NCBI GenBank assembly: GCA_942159475.1
Contig: OW804096.1
Location: 107,854,194-107,918,193, forward strand
Direction: 5' to 3'
Source: Sthenelais limicola
Lineage: Eukaryota; Annelida; Polychaeta; Phyllodocida; Sigalionidae
DNA: 64,000 nucleotides
A program made the position numbers and the translations under genes. Every line of letters starts with the position of its first letter. Position 1 is the stretch's first letter. Below, in pieces: positions 47,563-61,400 of this stretch. The notes beneath the pieces are model-generated. The model was not told the DNA's origin. It worked only from the letters and a program-made list of their open reading frames with translations, and did no database searches.

Positions 47563-50500
47563 TCCCCTTCTTCCCTTTTTCCTCCTACTGGAGTGATAAT
47601 TACATGACAAATAAATATAACTAAGACGAGGACAAACAAGGACAAACGAAGATGAACCATGGCTTTATCTTTATTCATCCGATCAACTGATACAATAACC
47701 AATGGCGACAACAGTATATACATGCATGGCTGTATGATATCATATACATTGCCCAACTCTTTGAGTTACCGCAGTAGTTGAACAACAAGCCAATTTTGTC
47801 GATATAGAAAAAATCAAGGGTGTATAATGTCAAATGTCAAATTATATATTTGTTTCCTCAGCCTGCACCAATCTGTGTATGGCGTGTTCTATCTAACTTA
47901 CCACTATAGATCTATGAAATCTTCTGTAATAAGGAAGTCTATGTTCAATTGACTAATTTCATAGAAATGAAAGCAATCTCTTCATGGAGAGACGTTAAGG
48001 CCTATGCACATGCGCATAATTCCTTAGTCCCCTGTGTGTGATACATATTAATTATATGGCATACAATTTCAAGGAATAAAATACGTCTGTAATATAAGAC
48101 AAAGAGGTCCTTGTGTAGACAGAGACAAAAAACCCAAAGTAGAATGTATATTTTTCATATATTATAGTGAGTCTATACAATTACGAATCCCGCTTTACAT
48201 ATGTAATTATCTGTGCTTCTGAGCGAAGCTATCCATTCTCCTCGATTTGTGGGTCAAAATAGTGATGAATACAAACGAGCGTCGCTCCTTCGTTCTGGAC
48301 TAATTATATAAGATTCCTTTACAAAAGCCTGGCTGTAGACGAAAATATGATATGAATCAGAGGGCTTTCCTTTAAACCATATTTACAAAATAAACGAGGC
48401 AAAAATGCAAGCAATTGTTGTAAATATTTGTGATGCCATTGGGATCCATTGATTGAACTAATTATTTCATTTCGAAAAAGGAGACATCTCCAGATTGGTC
48501 CTCTGAATATTCGTCCATTCTTTAATTCAATAGAATTGAGGCACATTTCCAAGATATTCATTGAAGTCTTGATTTAAACCATCAATCTTTTCAGGTTGTG
48601 CGGTTTATCGCGTTACATTTTCAATCAATCACTAAAAATTCATATCTAATTTATTTAGAAGGGTGATCACCAGCGAACCAATACTGGGCCATCTCCTAAC
48701 GTTATTCATGAGGTTCCATGGCATATATTTCTTCTGAAGAATGAAGAATGGATGTAGTGCCCAAGTTAAATTAATAATCCAGGACGGTCGATATTAAAAG
48801 ATCTCTCTTTATCATAATGTTATTGTCACTCCAACTATTTGTCCAAAGGGAATAATCTGCGGTCAATAACTGCGGTCAATGAAAACTTTCTGCCATAAAA
48901 AACATCCGAGCAATTGCAGTAATAGGGTCACATGGAAACGTAATAAAATTTATTGTAATCGGATAGAATTGTGCGTATGCGTAGCCAGGAAATTCCCGCA
49001 AGTTTATTGACCTGGACACCCATTCAGCTTGTTATGTTATTTTGTGGGGATATAGTTGTCAGGATTGACAGGTCTGCTATGGACTGGGTAATCAAACACT
49101 GCGTGTATATCACAATGATCTAGTTCTACTCGCTGCTATCCATTTAATTGTACTTTGGGTGCATGCCCTGAACCCTTGTCACTGAGGCATTTATCTTCTC
49201 ACTTCTCCGGGTCCATGCACAGTGGGTGACACTGATCCATCACTCACATTAACTAATCATCACTTTACAAAACAATGGATCTTCTACATAATGCACGACG
49301 CAGCCTGCTGCTGCTCTGTACATCAGTACAAAGTACGAGCAAAGACACTCCTCCAGAGTCCCCCTGCTCTCCTTTACATGAGTAGGAGCTTGGTTATTGT
49401 TGGTATTGGAAGAACTCGACTTCTCTGCGTGGGTGTAAGGGTTTGGATGTATTGCCTGCCGGGTGTGGGCATTATATCAGGAGAAACTCGCCATGTGTGT
49501 ACAAAACATGCTATATATAGGCATATAATTATATTCTCTTAAAAGGCGTTCCAAATGAAAAAGGCTCATATATATTTGTTAAGGCTTGTGTATTATTAAA
49601 ACTGTATTACACAGACTCTTGAAAGCATCTATGTATATCACGCTAGATTATGCTCAGAACTGTCCGAAATTAGGGATTGAACCGAATACCAATGACGTTG
49701 ATCGTGAGAATTTATTGATTTGATTGAATTTATTATTACACTTTCATTATAGATATATTGCACACTTGAAAGTTTGATTCCAAATCATTCTTCAAACTCT
49801 GTGATTTATTTCCTGGAGCAGCAGCCTGGCACCTCAACTAAAATATTACAACTACATAATTAGCTTTGAATTTAATAAGATTGCTGCCGCGAAAAGAAAT
49901 ATAGAGGAAACGATCGAAAGCAATCAGCTCAGTTGCCTAGCTTGCTGCTCTGTCCGATGGCTTATTGCGCCGGAGAGAAAAACAATTCTTGACTGGTAAG
50001 AAATGGATTAAGCTTATCTAATGAAGCCTTGAATTATAGCCATAGCCCAAATTATTCATTGATGAGGCGCAGTCAAAATAAGTAGCGATTAAGGGCGAAT
50101 ATAATAATCTTGTCCCAATCCAAGGACGAAGTACAACCATCGTTAATAAAGTTTTAAAAAGGTGCTTGCCTTTTGAACGCGATATACAAATCTCCAGGAA
50201 TCTCATTACATTTTATAGGATGCCTTGCATTTGTCTGTCACTCAGGCTCTCAGATCTAGGCAATGAAGTGTCAAGTCAAGGCTTAATTCCGAATGAAAAT
50301 GCATAAAGGAATTATGATTAGCACCCAAAATTGGGTTATGTCAACTTGAAGAAAACGAAATTAATGGCATATGAATGAGCAGAGGCGTCTCGAAAATGGG
50401 GGCTTTAATATGTGCCATGTAAGATGATGATACAAGACGTTCCTTCCTCATAGTATCAGCAGTACGAATTCAATTAAACAAATTCATATTATCAGACTAG

Positions 50501-50610
50501 GCGGTGGACATATAAACTGTATTCAATATCAACCCAAGATGAATAAAAAGTAGCGTAATATATGGTATTGACGATAGACGATGCATCTGTGTAATGATAT
50601 CTTATAGGTT
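47563..50610. other. Intergenic/intronic stretch, no gene supported
   Basis: AT-rich DNA. The frame at 49,222-49,542 is open but shows no motif. A small tandem CTGCGGTCAAT pair lies near 48,856-48,881. Confidence 0.5.
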
Positions 50611-50731
50611 ATGAACCTATTACTTAATTAAGGAAATAAATATAATACTAATGATTAGTGATAACTATTGGCCATAAAGTGGTTACCAATAATTATTGTT
50701 ACGTCATTATTGCGTAACATGATGTAACACA
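50611..50731 (+). repeat. Dispersed repeat, copy B (uninterrupted)
   Basis: This copy matches 13,978-14,184 over GCCATAAAGTGGTTAC, TTACGTCATTATT and ACATGATGTAACAC. It lacks the 86-bp insert and one target repeat present in copy A, and so shows the pre-insertion state. Confidence 0.65.
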
Positions 50732-50815
50732 TGTATAAATATATTGTAGTGGGACCTGAACCTGGTGGCGGGGTTGCTAGTGTAACCCCTGACTATTCCT
50801 AGATAGACACACACA

Positions 50816-51330
50816 TTTTTTTTAAAGCTTTTATTTATACTGGGTAGTTCAAGTCCCAGCAGTAGGGCTTTTCACTTGCCCCAGATTTCGTATTACAAGT
50901 ATTTACAATGTTCCAATTTAGTTTGATATAATGCTTAGCTTTAGGATGCATTCTATACAAAAGTGATAAGAGTCTTTAACATTAACATTCATAAGGATAA
51001 AGTAGGAGATGAAATAGGAATAAGGGGGAAGATATTGCTGTGCCACTCGTCAGTGTTAGCTGTACTTCCTTAAGTTGAAAAGAGTTATAGACATAGCATA
51101 TTGGTGAAATAATATCAATAAGTAAGATTAGTATACTGCTTTGCCACTTGTGTTTGTACCTGAACATACATGTGTTAGCAGTTTCACCTTCTAGATTAGT
51201 ATGAGATTTCAAGTTGGAGATAGATTTTAGATTTTAGATTTGAGGGGTAGGGATTGTTTGTTATGGGTTATTGTGTATGTAGATGTCCCCGATTTGAAAA
51301 TAAATAAATTAGGATTTGAAATGGATTCTT
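50816..51330 (-). mobile_element. Reverse-strand retroposon 3' end (AATAAA plus A-tail)
   Basis: On the minus strand the sequence reaches AATAAA (plus-strand TTTATT at 50,830-50,835) and ends in eight A (50,816-50,823). This is typical of a LINE 3' untranslated region or a processed transcript inserted in reverse. A 76-codon minus frame at 50,982-51,212 has no motif. The upstream limit and any target duplication are not defined. Confidence 0.35.
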
Positions 51331-52769
51331 GGGAATGTTCGGGAGCCCGAATAAGGCTTCAAATCAGGTATATGTGGGCGGGGTTTAAAGGTCCTTAGCT
51401 ATAGGATTGTAGGGTCAGCTATCTGTGGTGACATCAAAGTTAAAATCAAGGAGGATGGTGGGTAGTTTCGCAAATCTTGACGGCATACATAAATATTGAT
51501 TTGGGCCTATTTCGGACGTTTCATATGCTTCTATCAAGGTACTAATAGCTACGAGGCTATTTCTATACTGCAGGTATGTGTTTTTTAACAAAATAACCTA
51601 TTCCAGCATCATTGTACTGATGGCGGTAGGCCTACTTCATTTTAATTAGGTTTTCACGATTGAATCTTTTAAATCCAAAGATGCAGCCAAAAGCGGAAAT
51701 CTCATGTGTCATTTTGCCACAACGTGGGCTTTGGGAGGACAAGAGCACTAAAGCCTTTAGCAATGGATTCATTCAAACTTCTTCCTTGTTACAATTATTG
51801 AAACTATTAATGAGCGGGAACCCCTTTTTTCAAAATAAACCGAGATATGATTGTTCGTAACACCCCAAGAAAATCCCAACCGGAAGTTAATCCTGCTGCG
51901 CAGAACAATCAAATCAAAGATCCGCTGTAAGAGGACAGATTCTCCGTTGGGCAATGTAACCAAAGGCTTAATCCCAGTGAAAAGAAATCCTTTTTTATCC
52001 CCCGCAACTGTTGACATGCACCTCTTGCTTTAGGTCGGAAGGGAGTGTGAAATGAGTATTCTAATTTCACAAGAAGAACGCCCATGTTCATCTGTTTCAT
52101 AAATGAGTGAATAGGTATCTTCTACTGTATTGGAATGAGAAAATGCTCAGACATTTTAATTAAGCAAAACAATGGATGTAATATCAGTAAACATAATAAG
52201 GTTCGAATACGTTCTAACGAAATGTCCTTTATTTCTATTGAAATTGTTAAGCTGCCCGTACTTCCTAATTCCAAGAATAGGATACAATGTTAAAGCAAAG
52301 ACTATAGTAATACCGATTAGAATAGTTCATTTTAGAAATGTAGAGTACGTATGAACTCCATTATATATTTCATAAATAGTAATTCATGAAAGTGTATGTC
52401 CCTATCAAATTATATCACCTCATATCATATTATATCATATCAGTTGGGCGTGTTCAAGTTATTCTTGCAAGCCCAACTTTGGGCACTCATAGATAGGTCA
52501 ATTTTCAAGATAAATTTTCTGATTTCCCCCTGAATACTCCACAACCATCCAACCTTATACTGGGTTTAATAGGTCGATTCTCACGAAACATGGGCCAATT
52601 TGATTAAATTCAATAAACAGAGCATAACTAATTTAATAAGAAGTCCACAGGCTTTATTTGTTTTAGATGCCTTCATTCCCAAATGTAGATGAAAATGATG
52701 TGAACATTGTGGCATGTGGGGCACTGAAAGTGATTTTATTGTAATAAAAGATAAAACACGTAACAAACT
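51331..52769. other. Intergenic stretch, nothing recognised
   Basis: No supported gene. A short ATATC-type repeat lies at about 52,405-52,441. Confidence 0.45.
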
Positions 52770-53629
52770 GATCATACAAAATACATATATTCCCCTGTAC
52801 ATCTGATAAATGGAACTTGCTGAAAAAGACGAGACAGAGGGTCTAACGTACACATTAAACTGTTATCCATTCGGGATAACTGTAAAAAAAATGTTGAATT
52901 GCAATGGGGGTGATCAGCATTCCAACATGCCAAAAAAGGCCCTAAAACCACTGAAAATGAGGGATCATACAAAAGCTTTTCTAATTATTCTATCGTCGGT
53001 CAGTATTGAGATTAGTGAGTAATATCATCTTCAGTGGTAGCATGTGTTTCGGCCTTCAAATCCTATGAGATTTGTTGTGTTTACCCATGTCCATCTTCGC
53101 AAAACGCCCTCTTATGGGAACAGAAGACACTAATAGTGGAGCCATCTAGTGAAGCAAATTGCAATCACAGGGCACAACCTCAGGACCTCCAAACATATTG
53201 CTTGAAGGACATGATCAGAATTGTTAAAAAATAAGTTTTCTGACTTTTTAAAAAGTTTGTCTGACTCTATTCTTGACACATGCATAATGAGGGTGCAGTT
53301 TAAAGTGCTTAGCTGTGAAAATAAACCCCTCTTGTTAGTTATAAGAAGGGAAAATAAGATGCATGGAGGGTGAATAACAGGATTAAGTTGTAGGCTTTAT
53401 ATTTACTTGAGGAGGGTAATCAACCAATGAGTGTTTTGTATGATCGTCATTTAATTGTCTTTTGTATCCTTTATGATTACTCAAATGTTTAGTATGATAT
53501 TAAGATTGAGTCTGTGCTTTAAAAAAACAAACAGGGGGTTAAGCATTAATTAAATTATTCCAAATGGAGCTTACTTGAAATTGTAATACTACTGAGCAGG
53601 ATCATACAAAACACCAGGATCATACAAAA
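52770..53629. repeat. Cluster of the 12-mer GATCATACAAAA
   Basis: The word occurs on the plus strand at 52,770-52,781, 52,963-52,974, 53,600-53,611 and 53,618-53,629, and inverted at 53,434-53,445. Five exact copies in 860 bp is far above chance. Open frames inside (52,810-53,022 and 53,034-53,234) have no recognisable domain. The region may be a decayed mobile element with repeated termini or an iterated binding site. Confidence 0.65.
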
Positions 53630-56600
53630 GTTTGTATTTTCAAGGCCTCTGTTACAAATATCAATGTTCAAAGCTATTCGTTTGTTGACCTGCAATGCTC
53701 ATCATATGTTACTCATAAAATGATCCATTTTTTTAACCATTCATTGAGATATAGTTCTCCTTTATTAACAGTATTTTTAGTATAACTAAATTCTATATTG
53801 AAATAAGGTTTCATGTATGAATAAAAATAAACTTTAGAACAAATTTATTTATTTTCTGTATATTTCCACCATATAGCCAGATATTAGAGGTTCTAATCAT
53901 TTTCTGAACAGAAAAATAAAAAAATAATGATTATATTGAAGCCTATATTTTACAAAATGCATTTTATAATCTTGCCTGTGATTTCTTGAATTATGCTACA
54001 GATAAGAATTATATACAAATTTAATAGTCATAATTCTTAGTTAAAGATTGCATGTGCTTAATGTAATATCCCCCAAATATAAATAACCTATTAATATTGC
54101 TCACAAAGTCAATTTGCAGCCCAAGCTGTTCAGATATATAATATTTTTGAAAGACAAGACACTTTACAAATAATTCAATACAAATTTGCTTGTATCCACT
54201 TGATAAGAGTCCCTCAATATTCCATCTAAAACAGAAAGTGTTAAAAAATGACATAACTTTAATTAATTAGATATACCACAACCCTATGTAATGTGTTAGA
54301 TGTGTTGCTTTTTTCACAATTGGCTCACGTTTCATGAGAATCAACCAATTAATATTTTGCATTAAGATAATAAGCCATGTCAAATGACCAGAGTAATGAG
54401 ATTTGACCATATGACACTTTAATCGTCGCAGGGTGCATGTACAAGAAATTCGAAAATTGACCATGCATACGATATTTTTCTTGTCACAGGAAGTATGGAA
54501 GAACAGTAGCAATGTTGATGTGCATGGGCACACCGCATGCTCTAAAATACTTTCACACTATATATGAGAGTGGGTCTCGCTTTTATTAATGAACAGGGTA
54601 GATTGAATTGAGATACCTGGCTGGCGGTTCTTTTGAGTCGTCTACCCTATAATCTCCCCCTCTACGACCGAAAGCATTGAACGGCAAGATTAGCAATCCA
54701 GTAGGCCTGATCCCTCATGTCACTGGAGGCAGGATAATCTATGGTGAGACCATGACCTTATGTAGTGACCACCCTCTAAGGCCGGTGCCATGTCCAGGGA
54801 AGTAGACGCACCCTAGGATTAGACTAGCTCTATAAATCGCCAGTGTTAATAATATATCCAGTGTTATTAATTGTGCTCGATAGAGGATCGCAATATGAAA
54901 TGAATTGTCTGAACTGAACAACACTCGGGTCTTCTTTCAGAAAAATGATCATCCGCGTAATTTAATGTTGTATCGGGCAAGGTAAGGTCTCTCACATCTC
55001 TGACGTATAAGCTAAGTGTAAATATGACACCTATGTATGATTATGTATACAACATGTATATTTTATATATATCCGGGGACCTACTAAGGGGGAAACACCC
55101 ACTGGTGTCGGTCCAAAATATATATTACAAAATAGACATGATGTATTTTGTTCCACTCTGTAGAAGCAATGGACATTCCTTTCTAACATTATCAGAAATA
55201 TTATTCACAAACAGAAATGAATGAATGGTTGGTCATTAGAATATCAATATCATTGTATCCACCGATTCGCAAAAAAAATAGAAATTCACAAAGTAGAGGG
55301 CTGGAGGTTAAATTACAGCAATATGATACCTTGTTTATAAATCACCGAGACTCGAGTTTCTGTGATGGGATTATGTAAATCCCCGGGTGGTCGCAACATT
55401 CCGGCTAGGCAGTGCTGATGATAAGAAAGCCTCATGTGAGGATGTGGACTACTGTCTATTTACAGATGTCTCATAAGTGGGGATCGAATATTGGAGAATA
55501 TGAGTTAATACGACACTTTTAGGGATTGGATTATATACAATGTTTTGAACTGGTTTTGAAATAATATCAAAGAATTAAAGAATATTGAATGACTAATAGC
55601 ACATCAAGTAAGATTATTTGTGTGTAACTTTATACAGATTTCTTTGTAGTGTAGTTTAATGTCTACACATGCAAACAGTCATATATAAGATTATGCTCTT
55701 TTTGTAACTGACTCGTTTAAAAGTGTGGCCAATAGAATTGTTTTAAAATAAATGTTACCCTGTATACTCTTCATAGTCACTCGTTGATACCTCTCTCTCT
55801 CTCTTGCGCCCTAACGGTTTCCTGCATAGTAATATTGGCGGATCAAGTGGCGATGTTGAATTCGAGGTAGCATATAATTTGAGAAGGTTGAGTACCATTT
55901 GGGTTCTCATACACAAATGAGTTGCTCCAATTTTTAGAAAGACAAGGATAGATATTTTAAAAAACATAGTTTGTACGCCAATAGGGCCTACTTAATAAGG
56001 GTTAAGTTTGGGATTTGTGTCGAATGCACTCTTAGTTGTATGTTATACAATAACTGCAATGACAGTATACAGGACAGAGTATAAGGAGAAACTGATAATC
56101 CACCTTATGTAGGTTTTTATTCCCAACTCATGTGCTTTCATGCAAAAGTCAAAGCCCTTAGGCGAGATATTTGATAGCTCTTTAATTATTTATACTAAAA
56201 TTAACTTGTGGGAGTTTGTTAAAAACCTATTTATTTTCACTATTTATTCTTGTGTTATCTATTTAGTGGTTAACATGCAAAAGGGTGTCACCATTCCCTG
56301 TTCAGGAACTTGCATTACAATCCGCAATGCGCATCCATGTCCGGCGTAATTTGATGCAGTCGCGCTGTCATCCCATAGAACGGGCGTGAAACCCAATGCC
56401 TTTTAGGGAAATTCATGTAACATTAGATAAATATCAAATGTTGCATTAGGCAAACTACATTTCCTTTACACTTGAATAAAGGCGTATAATAAATTCTAAA
56501 GGAGAATTGTACGAAGACACTAAGTGATTGCATTACCGGAGATTAATCTCCAGTGCGTGTGCCTCCGAGGCTACGCATGTAGATCGCAACTAGAAGGCTT

Positions 56601-57738
56601 AATCCCGTAAAGAAGCTGACAGGAAGGGAGCCAATCAGATGTATACGGGCGCTGCAAGCCGTCAGGCTGGACTCCAGCTTAAAACTGTGTCTTAGCCTTA
56701 TGGGGAAATCTTGGGAAATGAAAATGCTGAGAACATGACATCTCAATAATAGGCCAAATAGTAGTTTTCCCTCTGCAGCATTTCATTCATTTGTTTCCAT
56801 GAGAGGATGGGGTTCAAGGCTTTTAAGGACAGTGGATTGTGGCTTACGCTAAATCCGTCTTATGTTGCGTATACACGGTGAGGTTTCTAACCCGAATATT
56901 AACCGTTCTGTGTGTTATGTCATTAGGATATAGGATATTATATGGAAGGCAAGAGCATCTATCTATAGTATGTCATAAAATAATGACATGTTACAGATAT
57001 AGTTACTCTTGCCTTCAATTGTCTCATCGGTAGAGAATAAGAATATAATTAAAATAGTGCCGAATATACATGTTTTCAGAACCAATGGCATTATCTTAAA
57101 CACCTAGTCAACAAAATGTAAAATTACATGGGAGACCGATGGTAGGACATTCAGAATATCAAGTTTTAGTGCTGTCGAACCGATATCTGTTATAACTGCA
57201 AGTGCTTCGGTAAACCCTCCTGTTTAGCGTGTCTGGGGACAACAAGTGTTCCAACGATGAGCTAAAGAGATAAGGCCTTATCAGGTTGCATGCCATACTA
57301 CATCCCTCGTAGGTACGAGTCCTTATCAGATCCACAGGCCACAACGATGATCAGCATCCAAGCTTGTTTTATCTCTGATACCCCTGTTAGTAGGTGCCAC
57401 CGCTCCTCCTATTCCAACTCCGACCATTTCTATTTTAAAGCTTCTTGCCTGGGAATCCTTCGTTTCTTAGTTACTTCGACAAACCCATATTGGATGGAAT
57501 ACATAAAGATTGGGGACATTTCCGTGTGGATGTTTTAGTTACACAGTATTTTTCATATAAAGTACTGAATAAACTAATATATAAATATAATATATAAACT
57601 AATGTGTATAGTAATTATGTTTACCACATGAAATTCTGAACCATGTATCTATGTTTGAAATATGGAACGCAACATATTGGATACATATATTATTGTGCCA
57701 AATACCTGACTGCTCCTGGCCTCTCCTGTGTGTGTAAT
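53630..57738. other. Intergenic/intronic stretch, no gene supported
   Basis: AT-rich DNA with a CT microsatellite at 55,791-55,804. No recognisable gene or RNA. Confidence 0.5.
55791..55804. repeat. CT dinucleotide microsatellite
   Basis: Seven CT units in a row. Confidence 0.8.
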
Positions 57739-58489
57739 GCCAGGCCCACACATTCAAGAAGTCACAATTCGTACGAATTGGGGTCTATCGACAATTCGTG
57801 GACGAATTCTTAACAAACTTGGCCAATTCTTACGAATTTTTGTTAGCTTTCGTGGCCCACACATGGCCCACACATTCCCAAATTGCCTTACGAATTGTCT
57901 TAGCACTTTTCTTAAGGAATTACGATTTCGTGGACTCATTTTCCTGTGACACATTACATGTGAAAAAATTTATAAAAATAAAAAATATCGGGGATGTACA
58001 GAAGGGGAAATGAGCATTATAAAAGTGGAAAAAAATTGTTGATACTCCAAACATTAGTGAAGTTACAGACTTTCAAAGTTACCTGCCTCTCAGAATTACT
58101 AACATTTTTTGTCAAATCGTAAAATCTCTTAAGACTTTCGGATATATTCAATTGTTATAAGGGCCTTAAGAATTGTAGTAAAACAATGTAGAGTGATCTA
58201 CGAAAAAAACATTTGTCTTAGGACTTCACTCTAATTCATACGAATTGGGAAGTGCTCTTAAGAATGATTGTAGGACCAATTCGGCTCTGAATCCGATACA
58301 GTGTGGGCCAAAATTTTGCCTACGAATTGTCTTAATGACCCATGATTTGTCGTATGAACTGGAGGTTCATTCGTAAGAAAGCCCACACATTACCGAACTC
58401 AAGAATGTTCCCTTAAGAATGATTTTGAATTCGCACGACTTGTCTTAAGGCCCAATTCGGCTCTGAGTTCTTGAATGTATGGGCCCGGC
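57739..58489. mobile_element. Non-autonomous DNA element (MITE-like) with 22-bp inverted termini
   Basis: The left end GCCAGGCCCACACATTCAAG (start of 57,739-57,760) is the reverse complement of the right end at 58,468-58,489 with two mismatches in 22. The terminal word GGCCCACACAT recurs inside at 57,854 and 57,865, shortened at 58,381, and inverted at 58,301. TACGAATTGTCTTA and related words recur in both halves. The 751-bp interior has no transposase. Short frames on both strands, about 66-73 codons, are shadows of these repeats. No clear target duplication was found (flanks GTAAT and TTAAA). Confidence 0.72.
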
Positions 58490-61400
58490 TTAAATTGATT
58501 CAAGATCTTATATATGCACAAACATTAAAACTCTTATGACGTGTTTTGGTCAGACTGCCCTCTGAACTCCGCCCTGGTGGAGCGACATCAGTCAACAAGG
58601 ATAACGTTTGAATTGAACCCTGTTTATCTGAAATAACGGGGACATTTGCTAGGTCTTCGTGACCCTTTGATGTTTTCCCTGTGGACTCTGTCTCCAAGAA
58701 TTAACATCAACCAAGGTCCAATTTGACAGAGACGGATTTGTTGAATTAATAATTCAAAACAAGTATGACAGAAGACCCATCAGTGCTGAAATGTGTTGAC
58801 ACAATCATCGACTTTCACGATAGATGTACTGTACCTCACAATGAATACGGAGTTTATGATAATAGATATTAAACTATTGGTGCTGAATAAATGCCCAAAT
58901 ATCATTTGTGTATAAGACCATTCTGAATTGAAGAGAGTTCTTATCAGCTGAACCTGTAACACATTCGATTTAATTAAGAGAATTCGAGAGGTTTAGACTT
59001 TTTCTTGATTTCGATATGACTAAATTTTAGTATTGAAATACACTAATGGGGTCCGATGCTGTTGCATAATCAGGTTTCTATCACTATCCTAATTTAACCC
59101 AGAACACCCCCTCAACACTCTTCATATAAAGGTAAATTGCCGCAAACGGTGTAACAAAATGTTTGGTCTCATTAAACGCCCCTATTTTAACTAGGTCCTG
59201 TTCCGCTGGGCTTTGATTCGAATCTTTTTCACCAATGAATCCAAGACTGTGGTCACTACTTTTTCACTTTCCAGTCTGCCATTCCTCCATGCGCTTCCCA
59301 TGCGCCCGAAGACCCCCCTATCATCAGTTCAGCACAGGAGGATACATCCCAATGGGGACGGACGGGCCTACATCTTACCCCCAGGAGCCTTCCCTTGGAG
59401 GGCCCGGCTACCCAGTTGTGGGTATTCCATGCAGCGTACCGGCCACCATCCTCCAGCATAAAACTGTCCCGCTAAGCCTTATAATCCCACCAGCGACGCC
59501 ACCTGGTGTCCTGATAACGCCCAACCACCTTACCATAGATTGTGGCTTATTCTGTCCATGGTCGACCGAGATGGCTTCCTGGCCTCCATGGGTAAAGGGG
59601 TCCTCTGAATAAAAATCAATTGGAGATTTTTCATGCCCTTAGCAACCTTGGGGGAAATATCTAGCGATGACAACATGTCCCAGTACGAACAGGCCCCAGC
59701 AGTTGCCTGATGCAGATGTCTCTCTCCGGTATTTCCATATGAATGATGATGTCTACATGCGGTTCTCCATGCCTGATTCTGATCAGAAGCTCAGTGTTTG
59801 GTGCCACCCATACTACACTCTAATAAGAAGCTCCCTGAATGAGATGCGCTATTAAAATAAATGATATTATCTCCCGATCTCGTGCCGTCAAGCACTTGCT
59901 TCAAATCTGACCCGGACATCTACGATCAATCACGGACAGACACAAAGGAATCCTCCATCGTCTTAAGATCGGTTTACCCCCGGATAATTAAAGGCTTTTT
60001 CAGAATTGATGTCAAACATTTTGCCTCAATAGGCAGGAACTTGCGACAGAGTCTACAGGGTGCTTCCCACCTAGCCATAGTCTCCTTCTGATTGAAACTT
60101 GGCATGTACGGTAGTTTGCTCCTTTTCCGGTTCGTGGCGCATACAGGCGTTGGTCATGCCACATTTGATGGTCTGGCGTGTTGGTCATTTAGTGGCTATT
60201 GAGTGACCATGACACTCGAGCTGTTACTATCCCCACCGGTTGCATGCAAGCCTCACATCGCCTATGTTCGATAGGGAGGGTCATTCGTCTGTTGGCCGGT
60301 GATGGCGCTTCTGTAGGCCCTCCATTACATGTCCCATCGCATTTACTATAGACTCCATTCTTGGCCCTTTGCTTCAGTGAATGATACCAAGGGCCCATCA
60401 CCTCGCACTGTATTTCAAACCCTATCTATTCGACTCTTCCCTAAAGATGCTCTATGAAGGGATCTGCAACGAATATGTCGCTGGTCCCATGTGCGATTTT
60501 CAGAGTGATTTCATTTCAGGACACATGTGAATGCATCTAAATCATTGACTGCCTGCCCTAGACATGTTTTTGTCAGCTTTATCTGAAACGCAATTGTCTT
60601 CACCCGGGACACTGTCCTGTGGCATTGCTAATTCATAGTGACCTTGAACAAAATGGTTTCTTTTTCAGTTTCCCTGTAGTTTCATCTGTAAACCAATTAA
60701 AGTACCATAACTTTAATTTGTAATCTTATACAGATTCTAGGATGACAAAATAATAAATACATTAATGATCATTAGCAAGAAATAGTTTATATATATTATA
60801 TATGTATATATAATTATAGGCTATATATATCAATACTCCTTACTGTTTCCATTAATACAGGCCATATGATATACTTACATCATAAGACACAGTACCATAC
60901 ATGTAAAGTCTGCAAGACGCCATACACCCAGGTCTGTACATGACCGAACCTGCCCCGACTTTTTGCCTCAGAAGCAAAATGTGCCTACCCACGCAAAGCA
61001 TCTGAGAGAGAAAGAGGTGAGTGATGATGATGAGACCAGAGCTATGTGAATTCCCAGAGACCCTCAGCAGTTTTACTCCAGTTTTGTAAATTGTTCCACG
61101 TATACCACGATGGTACCCTAGGTTTGTCTTTCCAGGCCTTTTTAATGGGAACTCCCAGGGTAGCGATAGCATCAGGCCCTCTATTTTTTCAGTCAAGTGC
61201 ATGCAGGAGGAGCCTAGGATCTATGCCGGCAAAGAGAAGGGGTTTTTTCAAGTCCATAATAATATATGACGAACGGGTGACTTTCTAAGTTAAGGCACTG
61301 CCTATTTATTTTATTTTTATCACTGAATAGCGACTCTGTGGAGCATTGGTGATTTGTACGGGTGTTATTTTAGATCCGGCATCGTTTTGATTTTAGTTAA

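Noticed and set aside
49672..49690. GGGATTGAACC, the reverse complement of a tRNA B box
   Set aside because: No A box lies at a suitable distance on the minus strand.
57728..58013. Overlapping ORFs of 66-73 codons on both strands
   Set aside because: They are shadows of inverted and direct repeats in the MITE-like element.
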